DNA of 64,000 bases from Trichosporon coremiiforme (Eukaryota > Basidiomycota > Tremellomycetes > Trichosporonales > Trichosporonaceae). The notes beneath the pieces are model-generated. The model had not been told where the DNA came from. It saw only the letters and a list, made by a program, of their open reading frames with translations, and searched no databases. Every line of letters starts with the position of its first letter. The stretch's first letter is position 1. Of this stretch, positions 22,216 to 33,366 are shown piece after piece. A program made the position numbers and the translations under genes. Location of the stretch: the NCBI GenBank assembly GCA_039545355.1, contig BCJJ01000004.1, forward strand, positions 1,010,801 through 1,074,800, written 5' to 3'.

Positions 22216-24782
22216 TCACACTGTCCGTCGGCGGAGCGCGAAGCGCTGCAGCTCAGCTCGACGCACAAAGCGACTCGGCCTTAGGGATTTTACTTTGTGT
22301 CATGTTCTTTCATCTTGGGACACAAACACCGAACAGAGTTAGTAGTAGTAAAGAAAAAGTAGTAGTTGTTATTAGTTCTACCCGTCATCATTCCCTTGCC
22401 CGCCCCATATCTCTCAACTCTCACAACCCAACCATTCCCCCCATCTTAACATAAATCATAGCCCACCTCATCTTAAACTTAGCGTCGTGTGATCAGTTAA
22501 CAGTACCAAACTGCACGAGAGTAGTAGTCTTATTACATTGTATGCAAGTAGAACTTCCAGCAGACAAGTGAGCAATGAGGGAAGCGGGAGCGAGTGCGGG
22601 CGCCAGTGACGTTGAGCACGAGAGCACCAAACGAGTCGGTAGCGAGTACCGCCCAAGTCGGGGGCGCTTAGCGATCGCATCTCAGAGCATGCTCAATCAG
22701 GCAATAAGCCAGTCCGTCATAGTGATCGCAGCAAGCATCGAGTACGCCCGGACGCCAGTGACGTCGGCATCGGTCGGTGGAGTAAGCGGAAGTAGCCAGC
22801 ATCCGCCTAAACGCTCCCGGCATCCCTCATATCCTCATATCCCTCTCCTTCCTCGCTGCAATTGTCTGTCTTGACATACTGATTCCGGTGACGATGAGCT
22901 CCATGAGCGGCATGAATGGGTCAGGTTGAATTGAGTCCGAGTGTCGTAACGAGCCGAGCCCAGATTCGGGCCGGGTCCGGGCAACCAGCGGATACGGATG
23001 GGTGGCGGCGGGTAGCAGCGGTAACTGGAGTGGAGGCGGACTAGGAGCCAGGAGGAGTGCCAGGAGGAGTGCCAGGAGGAGTGCCAGGAGGAGTGCCAGG
23101 AGGAGTGCCAGGAGGAGTGCCAGGAGGAGTGCCAGGAGGAGTGCCAGGAGGAGTGCCAGGACCTGCCAGATACCAGACTAAGGGAGCGAAAATAGCACCC
23201 AAAGAGACCAACTCGTGACCTCACTCGTGACCTCTCCCAGCTCGACACACGGGAGTTTGGCCGAGTGCTGGGGAAGAACAGGTACGGAGCAGGTGATGTG
23301 TTGGCGTTACGCCGTGCAGTCATGTAAGGGAGGAGCATGGGGGGCGTGTCCCGATGGGTCGCTGTCCTGCAGTCTGTCAGCTGGTCTGCGCTCGGAGCAC
23401 AGAGGCGTGGCGTAGAGGCGTAGAAGCTTTGGACAACTTGAGGGGGGACCAGTAAGCCGAAGAGTCGGATGATAACGACAGCATAGTCACTGGGTTGGGA
23501 CATCGGGCGCCGCGCATATCTTGGCCGCTATGCTGGGTTGGGTGGGACCTGGGTACTTGGCTGCTAGCCGGCGCTAGCCTGGCCGTCCTGACTGGCGGGC
23601 AGAGCGGGGTCGCGGGCATGATAGCTGGTAAGTTGACCGCTTGACCATCCGTTGGTTGGTTTGCTGCTTGCTCGAAAGAGCGCGGGACGGCAAATCGTCG
23701 CAGTATCCTCGGCACATAACTTTTCGGGGGAAACGGCGCGATAAGATCCGAGGCAGGCCAAAGATAAGCACCTAACACACGACTGCGAGTTGGCCCTGCG
23801 CTTACCTCGGGCCACGGATGTAGGCGCTGCCCGCTCTTGCCGATGCGAATGCGCGATTTCAGATGCAGTGTCAGTGCGCGATTATATGCTACCCGCTGAG
23901 TACCTATGTAGGCGCTATCTACGTTACGGGTGCAGTATCAGCTGGATCGCGCACTAGTTACTAGTTGTGAGCTTGTCGGTTAGCGACGGTGGTCGGAAGC
24001 GGACCGGGGTGGGAGGGCTAGAGCCAACTCGGAGCCCAATGGGAGCCATGGCAGCCGACAGACTACACCGACAGAGTATAGCAGGGCAGCGCGCCATGCC
24101 CGCTGTGCCCGCTATGCTCTCTGAGCAGCGCGACAGCCCGCTCTGGAGAGGAACGACGACGCTCCCCCGCCGATGGACGTGGGTGAGTCCAAACCTTGTC
24201 CACTTCCTATCACAAGCACAAGCAGATTGGTGGCGTCCTCGTGCACCCCACGATGCGGGGTCGTCGCGGGGACGACAATTGAGTGCAGGCCGTTAGGGGC
24301 AGTTTACAGGGAGACAGGAGGCCAAGGAGGCGTCGTGGCGCCGTCTAATCTGACCCGCCTGCCCGACCGCCTGATTAGGGAGGCTCGGCGGAGAGGAGAG
24401 ACGGGGTTGGCTGATGGCCCTAAGGCAGTGCGCGGAGAGGGGCTGTTCCGAGCATCTCGTCCGCTCGCCGCCTCGCCACCTCGTCTGCCCTCGATGCCAA
24501 GTCCGCCGGGTGCAGCTCCAGGTCGCCGTTCGCACACTGGAGCCTTGGCACGATCGAGGTCTGATCTCACGCCGACTGTGGACATTGAGGTCGTGATACG
24601 CGTGATGTTCGTCCATGACCTCAGCCCAACCTGAAGCCTAGCCTTGTACCACGAAACCCCTGCCGCCATCTATCCCTCTCTCCGACCCCTCGCAATATCA
24701 CTGGGCCATCGTTGCCCCCTCCTTCGCGGCTCGCCCCGCTGCGCCCCCGGGCGTCTCCCTGCGCCCTCCGTCCCGATCAGCA
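22216..24782. other. Intergenic with minisatellite
   Basis: About 2.5 kb without a supportable gene. It contains the 12-bp repeat at 23045-23162; the long minus-strand frame over it is only repeat translation (HSSW units). Confidence 0.45.
23045..23162 (+). repeat. 12-bp minisatellite, about 10 copies
   Basis: The unit CAGGAGGAGTGC is repeated head to tail with almost no variation over about 118 bases. The near-perfect identity suggests recent expansion. Confidence 0.9.
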
Positions 24783-24894
24783 GGCGAGATGGCCGAGCGG
24801 TCTAAGGCGCTGTGTTAAGGTGTCATCCAAGCTGAGCAATCAGAAGGAGCTCCTCCGCAGTCTTCGGACGTGGGTTCGAATCCCACTCTCGTCA
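24783..24894 (+). tRNA. tRNA-Leu (anticodon AAG), with intron
   Basis: The acceptor pairs GGCGAGA with TCTCGTC, discriminator A. The anticodon stem CTGTG pairs with CGCAG; the loop TT-AAG-G puts AAG at 24817-24819. A long variable arm (TCTTCGGA) is as expected for leucine, and the T-arm is GTGGG TTCGAAT CCCAC. About 34 nt between position 37 and the 3' half is the intron. Confidence 0.9.
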
Positions 24895-25302
24895 AGCGAG
24901 TATTCAGTTACTCCCTTACGCCAAACTTTTGCATGTCGTGGCGGCTCAAAATGATGGACAGGTGAACGGGGTGAGGGGTGGGGAAGCAAGGGCGAAATAG
25001 GCGGAGCAGAATTAGCGACGTTGGGCAGTAGTTAATGGTCACAATGATGAGCGGAGCTCTCACGGATGTTGGCAAACGGGAGTGCACTGGCGTTTCTTCC
25101 CAGTCAGCTTGAAGCTGGACTGACGCCCAAGGCTGTGGCAGTCTACAGCAGACCGTTGTGCAGCCTGCGGTGTCCATTTCAGATGTTGCTTGACGACAGT
25201 TGGGCTGCCACACCACCGGCTCTCACTTCCCATTCGCAGATGCTGGCAAGTTTTGCAGAATGTGCTCATCGCCAACCGTCAGCTATATCAGTGCACGCAT
25301 GA
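24895..25302. other. Intergenic
   Basis: Flank between the tRNA and the small gene. Nothing recognised. Confidence 0.45.
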
Positions 25303-25904
25303 ATGAACGGAGAGTTCTCTCCTTCCCTTCTGCCCGAGTCCCTACGTCCCGCAGCAAAGAAGTGGTGAGTGAGCTGCCGAGTCGTATGTTGACAGCCAGT
25401 CGTCCATGTCTCTCTTCTGCTGCGACGCCATCAAGCCCTACAATGCCCAGCGCATGGATCACGAAGCCAAGTTTAGCGACTTCCTGGCCTGGCCACTCTG
25501 AACGACTAGCCACTCTGTACGACAACCCATCACCCGCCGACCCGGCAGCAGACCTGGCCGCAGCCGACTATGTCGTTCAGTTATTCCGACAGGTCAACTA
25601 CGGCCCCCCGGAGAGTACGTGCTACTTCGCGCATACGCCCAGCGGAGACGAGGAGGTCAGCGAGAAGGACCTCATCAATGCGAATTACAAGAAGCTGAAC
25701 ACGTAAGTGTGCCTCGTTAGTCCAGGTGGGGCCTGAGGAGAAGGAGGAGGAAGCTGGGGTGAGGGTTAAGACGGCGGACAGTTGACCCGCAGGTACAAGA
25801 ACTACCGGTTCCAGACGCACGATCGATTCTTCGAGATCAATGTGTATCAGAAGGATCCCAGACAGACCCACATCGACCGCCCGGCAAGCGACACAGACCT
25901 GTAA
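25303..25904 (+). CDS. Unknown 158-aa protein
   Basis: Exons 25303-25364, 25400-25702 and 25793-25904. Intron 1 is 35 nt (GTGAGT..GCCAG), intron 2 is 90 nt (GTAAGT..CGCAG with TTGAC branch). The C-terminal half (YVVQLFRQVNYGPPE, then YKNYRFQTHDRFFEINVY) reads like a folded domain; I do not recognise the family. The N-terminal part of exon 2 in this frame is Ser/Pro-rich, whereas a competing frame starting at 25406 gives the more protein-like MSLFCCDAIKPYNAQRMDHE but stops at a near-duplicated 17-bp element (25492-25525). Either the splice model is right or the gene carries a frameshift there. Confidence 0.45.
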
Positions 25905-26777
25905 ACATGCAGTACAACAGATCCGACTGTCGGGCTGTGTTGGGGCCAGATGAGAAATGTTTGCAGTGAGCTTCCCACGGTAAGCGCTGTATAACATGAC
26001 TGCAACACATGCACTCGTCTCAGACAGATGTATGAGACGGCCGCTTGGACGTCAGCGGCGCCGAGAAATGCGCAGTCAGCAGAATGATCAGGTGGCTTGG
26101 AATCTTGGCGGGGTCTTGCGGGGCTAGGCTCGGCGCTGCAAGCAGGACGTAGTTGGACTCCACTGCACCAAGCAGCTGGTGCTTGCGGCTTATGTGATGC
26201 CATCGCTGTGTTGTATTACGCCTGTTGTGACGAGAACGGTGCGTTGATGCGTTTGAGAGTCGAAGTTAATGGAGAATTGCAGCATGGCAGGATGCAAGTT
26301 CTCCGTCTCGCTCTTGCTGTGTTGTGGTTGCCGCTTGGCCGACTTGGCCCGCTCGGCTCCCTCGGCCCAACAAGTTGCCATGTGCAGACCACGGAGCCCG
26401 GCCCAGTTTACCAGCGTGCTGACTGAGGACTGCGGACCGATGTTGGCGGGAGCAAAAGCTGCAAATCCTTAGGGCGGATTGCGATCGGCAGCCGACGCGC
26501 AGTCAGTGTCTCCTACGCGTGCGGCCTGCGGCGGCCTGCATAGCCTGCGGTGGGTCGCGGGAAGTTGCCACCTAAGTTTAGACCTACACTCTGGTACTAA
26601 GATTTCATCGAGCCTCCGTCTGGTCCGCAACATCACCCATTACTCTCTCACACTCGCATTCTCTCTCTCCCTCCATTCCCTTCATACTCTACATCTCTCG
26701 CACACCACTTGACATCCGTGCCACCCCCTCGACCTAATCTTCTGCCTCGACACCCACTCCGCCAAGGAAAACAAACA
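25905..26777. other. Intergenic; promoter of the Y/Q/P-rich gene
   Basis: No gene seen. The last 150 bases are C/T-rich, as in other leaders here. Confidence 0.45.
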
Positions 26778-27401
26778 ATGGACGACAAGTCGCAGCCCCC
26801 TCAGTACGGCCAGCCCGCTTATGGCCAGCCCGCGTACGGTCAGCCCGGCTACGGCCAGCCTCCCCAGCAGTACGGCCAGCCCGGCTATGGCCAGCCCCCT
26901 CAGCAGCAGTACGGCCAGCCTCCCCAGCAGCCGTACCAGTACAACCCGCAGCAGCCGTACCAGGCCGCCCCTGTTCAGCAGTACCCCCCGCAGCCGAGCT
27001 ACGGCCAGCCGCCCCAGCAGCAGTACCAGCAGCCCCCGCAACAGCAGTACCAGCAGCAGCCGACCATCATGCCCGACCCCGAGGAGGAGAAGCACCGCAA
27101 GGACCACAAGAAGAGCGGCAAGGCCAAGGAGATCTTCTCCAAGGTGAGTACTGGCTGCGCTCTGCACTCTGAGCCGTTTGGGCACGATGATCCACGGCCT
27201 CCATGTGATGTCACAGGAGGCTCAGAAGATTGTCACAGAGGGCCGAGAACGAGGGGCGCAGCTCGATTGCGTGCCAGCTCATCCCGTCGTGGACATCAGC
27301 TAACAAAACAGATCGGCGACGGTATCATCCGCGGCTTCGGCTGGGGTCTCGGTATGCGTTTCGCCAACGAGCTCGTGAACGCGTGCTGCCGTGCGTGCTA
27401 A
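26778..27401 (+). CDS. Prion-like Y/Q/P-rich small protein
   Basis: Exons 26778-27143, 27217-27270 and 27312-27401; 169 aa. The first 100 residues are YGQP/PQQ repeats (AYGQPAYGQPGYGQPPQQ and variants), a low-complexity prion-like segment. A charged stretch follows (EEEKHRKDHKKSGKAKEIFSK), then a short hydrophobic, Gly- and Cys-containing C-terminus (IIRGFGWGLGMRFANELVNACC) that could be an amphipathic or membrane-inserting helix. Intron 2 uses GTGCCA, a weaker donor, but ends with GCTAACAAAACAG. No enzymatic domain. Such proteins often partition into condensates or vesicle coats; the role is not inferable. Confidence 0.7.
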   Translation: MDDKSQPPQYGQPAYGQPAYGQPGYGQPPQQYGQPGYGQPPQQQYGQPPQQPYQYNPQQPYQAAPVQQYPPQPSYGQPPQQQYQQPPQQQYQQQPTIMPDPEEEKHRKDHKKSGKAKEIFSKVSTGCALHSEPFGHDDPRPPCDVTGGSEDCHRGPRTRGAARLRASSSRRGHQLTKQIGDGIIRGFGWGLGMRFANELVNACCRAC

Positions 27402-27914
27402 GTGCTTCTTCGTCGTGATGATCTCTATCCACGGCCTCTTGCCCCGGATCACGGACGCGACTCTATAATTTCCAGCAACCCGTGACCGTGCGCAACTCAA
27501 AAGTCACAACGTGCCGGGCGCCGATCAATTGCCCCTCTACTGCCGCACGTTCAGATGCCCGTGCGCGTGTCCACTTCCTCACCTCCTCTCCAACATCATC
27601 TCGCTACGCAGAGCACAAATGCCAGTTGCTCGACTTCACTAGACACTTAGGGATCCCAGCCCATACACGTTTCTTATTAGGTATTACACGTTTTGTCGGC
27701 GCCGCCTCTGAACGGCGCCAGATGCATTAATTGTACAGCAGCAGATACAACCTGAAAGAAAAGAGAAAGAGATAGGAAACTGTAAAAGGGGGAATAGGTG
27801 CGTGGTAGTTCTGTAAAGCAGGTGTGACGCGATGATGGCGTTGAGAGGGTGCTGAGGAGTAGGGTGTAGGGCACGGTCACGGCGTCGTCGCTGTGCCTCG
27901 CTCCGCTCGGCCAT
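27402..27914. other. Convergent 3' flanks
   Basis: The 3' ends of the prion-like gene and the histidine kinase face each other. Nothing else seen. Confidence 0.5.
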
Positions 27915-30900
27915 CTAGTTGAGACGCAGATCGCCCAGACTCTGGCCCATGACGGCCTGCTCCATCGTCCTAAGCAGCTTGGGCAGCTTGTACGGCTTGA
28001 TGACGACGTCGTCCATGCCCGACTTGAGTGCTTCTTCGATCTGTCCCTCGCGTGCGTTGCCAGTGAGGGCGATGACGAGCTGGTGGCCTGGAAGTTTGCC
28101 CTCAGCCTCGAACTGCCGTATCCTCCTCACGGCAGTGAGACCGTCCATGACGGGCATCTCGAGGTCCATCAGGACGACGTCGTAGGGTTTTCTCGACCCC
28201 GAGGTTGATGCCGAGGCGGCGGAGGCGATGGAGGTCGGCGACGCGGGAACCTCGAGGTTGATACTCGCCTCACTCCCGGGGGTGAGGGGCGGGAGGTCCT
28301 GCACGGCCAGGAGACGATTGAGGGCCACGAGCCCGTTGTCGGCCACGTCGCAGTCGAGGCCGGCCTTCAGAATCTGCCGTCGGAGAACGGTACTGTTGAT
28401 GTCATTGTCCTCGACGACCAGCACGTTCATCTTGGGGACGTGCTGCAGTTGCCTGATCTCCGTCTCGACGACCTTGGGCGGGGGCATCGCCGCCGTCTCG
28501 GTTTGGATGAAGAAGCGGAACTCACTCCCCCGCCCCACGGCCGACTCGACCTCGATCCGACCCCCGAGCAGCTCGGTGATGTTCTTGCAGATGAAGAGAC
28601 CGAGCCCACTTCCACCGTACTGCGTGTGGATCATCTTGTTGCCCTGATGGAAGCGTTGGAAGAGCCCGTCCCGCTCCTCGGGCGTCATGCCAGGCCCTGT
28701 GTCCCGGACCGCGACGTAGAGATACACGGGTGTGCCGGGGGGACAGTTCTGCGGGTAGACCGCCTCGGAAGGCAGGAGGCAGTTGGTCGTCGGCGGCGCC
28801 CAGGCGACGTTGAACGCGACCGTGATGTCGCGCACGGTCGACGTGGACGTGAACCGGATCGCGTTTGAAATTAGGTTCGTGATGACCTGGCCCAAGCGGA
28901 CTGGGTCCGTGTTCACGGCGCACACGCCCGTCTCGCGCATCGTGTCCCCGAACTCGAGCGCCATGTTGATCCGCTTCATCTTCGCCTCGGCTTTGAAGAG
29001 GTTCAGCGCGCTCTGGCCCGCCTCGGCGATGTCGACGGGGACGGAGTGCAGGCTTAGCATGTCGAGCTGGATGCGCGCAAGCGAGAGCACGTCTGCCGCA
29101 ATACGCTCCTGCACGAGTCCACACTGGTGAATACTGTCGAGAGCGGCGAGGTCCTCGTTCACCTGTGCGAGCAGAGCGGGCGAGGACCGGATCGTGCCAG
29201 CCTCCTGTAGCTGTTCCTGCAGACTGAGCAAGTTCTCCTTCACGATACTGCTGCACTGGAGGATGGCGCTGACGGGGGTGCGAATCTCGTGGCTCGTAAA
29301 ATCGACGAGACGCTCGTGCGACCGTTTCTGCTCCTCAGCGGCGATGCGGCGCTGCTCCGCCTCCTGCAGCCGCTCCTCCTGGTAACTGATGTCGGTGACG
29401 CAGCCAATGATGCCGCTCATGTTGGGCCGGACCTGGTCGAGGCGGATAAAGTTTGCGCTCATTGTGCGTCCTGTCTTCCACTTCCATGTCACGTTGGTCG
29501 TGGCCGCTTCCCCGTCAAAGATCGCCGCCCACTTGTCGCCCATCAGCTCGACCATGTCTTCCTCGCAGCACTTGCTCCACAGAGCAAGCAGGTCCGTGTC
29601 CCGCGTGATGTCGCCTGCTGTGATCCCGGCCGGCTCGCAGAACGCCGCGTTTGCGTACACGATCCGTCCGTCTGCGTCGGCGCGAATGATGCCCGAGGGA
29701 CAGTGGTCGGACAGCACAGCAATTTCCTGCTCGCGTTGCGCGAACAGATCCTCAAGCGCCGCACGGCGCTTGCCCATCTGCATGTGCAGGTGCACGCGTG
29801 CGAGGAGCTCATTGCGCTTGAACGGTTTGGAGATGTACTCCTCCGCGCCGCCTACGAGACCTTCGAGGCGCGTCTCGTCGTCGTTGATGGCCGATAGGAT
29901 GATGACGGGCGTGCTCTTGATACCCCGGTCCTCCGAGCTGCGGATCGCGAGGAGTAAGTCCATACCGCTTGACTGAGGCATTAGCAGGTCGGAGAGCACG
30001 AGGTGTGGTCGATGGCTCTTCACGATCTTGTACGCCTCGTCGCCGCCAGATGCCTGGATGACGGTGCAGAACGGCGAGAAGATGTGGCTGATGTACGTCC
30101 GCAGCTCTTCGTTATCATCCACGACCAGAAGAATGTCGCTCTTCTCGAACATGAGTGCCTCGCCGAGTGCTTGAGCCGCGACCGAGCTCGTGCCGGATAT
30201 GCTCTGCGAGGAGCCCATTGTGAGCGGCGTGCCGATGCTACAGATCGACTCGCGTGTACTCTCACGCCCTGTTTCGCCGGACCACTCGCTGCCGACCTCC
30301 TCGCCGATCGTGGATAAGACCATCTCGCTCGCAGTTTGCCGGACATACGCTCCGATCGGCGCGACGGAGAGGTAGTCCTCGGTCTCGAGGTGGTCCTTTG
30401 GGAACCAGATGAAGACGTGGGTGCCGATACCGTCTGCGTTCTGCGAGATCGACAACTCGCCCTCGTGAAGCTTCACGATCTCCTTTGCGAGCGCGAGACC
30501 GATGCCTGTCCCGCCGACGCCGCTCTGGACGGCAGACTGCGTGCGGTGGTACAGTTTGCCGATCTCCTCGTCTTCGCCGACGCCGATACCGGTGTCCACG
30601 ACGGAGAGGTTTACGTTCGAGTCGAACCACACTTTGAGTGTGACGCTGCCGGTGGCGGTGTACTTGAACGAGTTCGAAAGCACGTTGCTAAGCACCATCT
30701 CGAATAGCACGGGGTCGAAGGAGACGAGATCGCTACTCTCTTGTATGTCGAGAAGGAACTCGATGCCTTTGCGGTCGAGCGCGGGCTTGAAGAGAGACGC
30801 AATGTTCTCCACGAACTGTCCAAAATCGCCAGGCGCGAAGTGTGCCGTGAGGCGGCCAGCCTCTATGCGCGTGAAGTCAAGGAGCGAGGTAACGAGCCGC

Positions 30901-33366
30901 TGTAGTCGCTGGACATTGCGCTGCGCGAGCTTGATCGTGTTGCGCTGCTCTCCGTCGAGTGGCGTCGAGAGCACATCCTCGAGTGGCCCCGCGATCAGCG
31001 TCAGCGGGGTACGGAACTCGTGCGCCGCGCCACGGAACCACGCCGTCTTGGCCCGCTCGAGCTTCTCGCGCTCCAGGCGCTGGGACACCTGCGTCTCGAA
31101 CGCCGTCACCGAGGCAATCGCCGACGCCAAGTGGCCCCGCAGCACGTGGATCCAGTCGAGGTACGCCTGGTCCAGGGTCGAGTGCACGTTCAGGCCCAAG
31201 ATAAGGACGGCAGAAGGGCTCGTGTGGTTGTTCATGATAGGCACGACGATGGCCTGGTCCGGGAGCATATCCCATTGCCGCAGGGGCAGGCCCTCGATCA
31301 GGTCCGAGCAGTCGTCCATCACCACACACTGTCGGACTTGCAGTGCTTGCGCGATCGGCCACGCGGTCCGGTCCTCACTCACGATGTACGATTGCCCACG
31401 CATCGTGCCGCCTGAACTCGTCATGGAGCGCGAGCTCATGCGCCGCGAGCTGATGCTCGGTGATGGGCTGTGCAGCAGATCATGCCGGTCCGGCAACGGC
31501 ACGGCCATCGGCCTCCTTCGTGCAGGCAACGGTACCTGCATCTTGTGAGGACAGCAGGGGTGGTCGTCCGGGATACCGATCGCCGCCTCGAGCGTCAGGT
31601 CTACGCTCGGGTAGGACGAGCGCTCGTCCGAGATGCTGTAGCACATGGCGAACGGGATGTCCATCGAGTTGCGCTCGAGTACGTCGGCGAGCGTCTCGAA
31701 GAGCTTGCGCCGGTTTTGCGCGAACGCAATCTCCTCCACGAGCTCGCGCGCCGTGTCGAAGCGGCGCTCGGCCAGCACCTTTTCCGTCGTGTCGATCGAC
31801 ATGTTATATAGACCGACAATTTGGTTGTCCAGATTAACATCGCGGATGGGCACGTAGCTCCAGGTCTGGTCGTCAGTTACCACTCGACACATCGTAATTC
31901 ACGTGGTACTTCTCCCTCAGACGGCCACGCTCGTTCTTGTCATACAGCAGCAGGTCGTTCTGGTGGTAGACGCACTCGCCACCGTAGCACTTCTCGGCGA
32001 GCGGCTTCAGCATGGGCCATAGGGTGTCCCACGCCTCTGTCGCCGGCCGGCCGAACGTCTTCGGGTGATCGAGCAGGGTCGCGTAGTTTGCATTACTGTG
32101 TGTGTTAGCGAGCTTCATCATCGCGCGGGTCGACGAAACCATGTGGCTGACGTTCCCTGGTCCGCCGATCGGCAGCGTCCATTGGGCGCAATGGGCCATT
32201 CAGCCGCACAATCCTAGATCTGAATTCCTCGGCGGCCCCGCTGGACGGGCGCGACGCCGCACGTCCACCAAGCGATCGCGAGCACTCACTAAACGATGTG
32301 GATGTCGTCGATGTCGGTCGAGTCCAGAGGGCGAAACCAGATGCTGTCCTGCGTAGCTGAGGCAAAACAGATGCCCATCATCGACTTCAGGGCAGACGAC
32401 CACTCCGAATAGGGTCCGAGCCGGGTCTTCTCCCACTCCGTCGTGTCAACAAGACGATGGTAGTCGGCGGCGGACCCGGTCATGGCTATGTCTAGCTCTT
32501 GCCGCGTGAAGTTATCCTCCGGTGCATGGTTCTTTGGACGTGGAATCTCGGGCTTCTTCTCAGCGGCGGCCTGCTGGTGACGCTTCTCGGCACGCGACGA
32601 CTTTGTCGCTTTGCCGTTCGTAACGGGCTCGGCGTCTGGTGGCTCGGCGGCTGGGACACCGGTGCGAGCAACCATAGGATTTGTGGGAGTGCTGGATGAC
32701 TCCGTCTCGTCGCCTGCGGTGCCGTTCGCGTGCTCTGCGTTTGCTGCTTGCTGAGTCGCGGTTGCCGAAGATTTGGGCGGTTTCGGAGTACGTAGCCCTG
32801 GTGATCGCTTCCTGCTCGGCGTCGGGGTGGGGTTCTTCGACGAGCGATGCGTGAGGTTGGGGCCGAATTCTGAGTAATCGTCTAGGATGTGCTTGGCTGT
32901 GCGCGAGGGGAGGGATGTGGTTGGTAAGTTTGGAGAAGCAATGGGTGGCGGCATCGAAGTTGTGATCGAGGTGATGACGGTAGCATTTGGCATCGGAGTC
33001 TGCGCCAGTTGCAGAGGTGACTGCGGGTAGCCATCTGCTTCAATACACAGTTCAAATGAACCGGGCCCCTCAGAATCCAACCACTCTGCGAACGCCGCGA
33101 GCGCCCCGTCGTTCACGCAGTCGGCCAGTCGCTGCTCTGCCGTGATCGTGGCCCATGCTTCGTTCCACCATACGGGTTCGGGAGCTTGGTAGGGCGCGCC
33201 AGGGACGGAGGATTGTTTTGTAAACACGGCCGCTGGATAACTATATGCCTGAATTCAAGTGTCAATGTCAGAGTAGCCTTTGCGTGACTCCCACAATGAA
33301 ACTGCAACTCACCTCGAGAAATGCGAGCGGTACGTCGAGCGACTCCCAGCCAAAATCGTCCTCCAT
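27915..33366 (-). CDS. Double hybrid histidine kinase (PAS-HK-RR-PAS-HK-RR)
   Basis: Four exons, 33366-33313, 33248-32290, 32095-31903 and 31865-27915; 1718 aa. Residues 310-430 form a PAS-like domain assembled only by splicing (IWFRPLDSTDIDDIHIV joins YNANYATLLDHP; REKYH joins TWSYVPIRD). A GAF-like region follows. Kinase 1 has the H-box AHEFRTPLTLI (His about 684) and a GTGIGLALA G-box; receiver 1 has VVDDNEEL and LVLSDLLMP (Asp about 1028). A second PAS precedes kinase 2, SHEIRTPVSAI (His about 1261) with GGSGLGLFICK, and receiver 2, VVEDNDIN and VLMDLEMPVMDG (Asp about 1636). All phosphorelay residues are present. The double arrangement is that of Cryptococcus Tco2 as I remember it, a sensor feeding the HOG phosphorelay through Ypd1. 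Receiver 2 carries a Ser/Ala/Pro-rich insertion of about 35 residues before its phospho-Asp. Confidence 0.9.

Noticed and set aside
23000..23200. CRISPR-like array
   Set aside because: The 12-bp units have no spacers, and this is a eukaryotic genome.
22835..23503. 222-aa minus-strand frame with (HSSW)n
   Set aside because: It is the translation of the 12-bp minisatellite; nothing protein-like flanks it.
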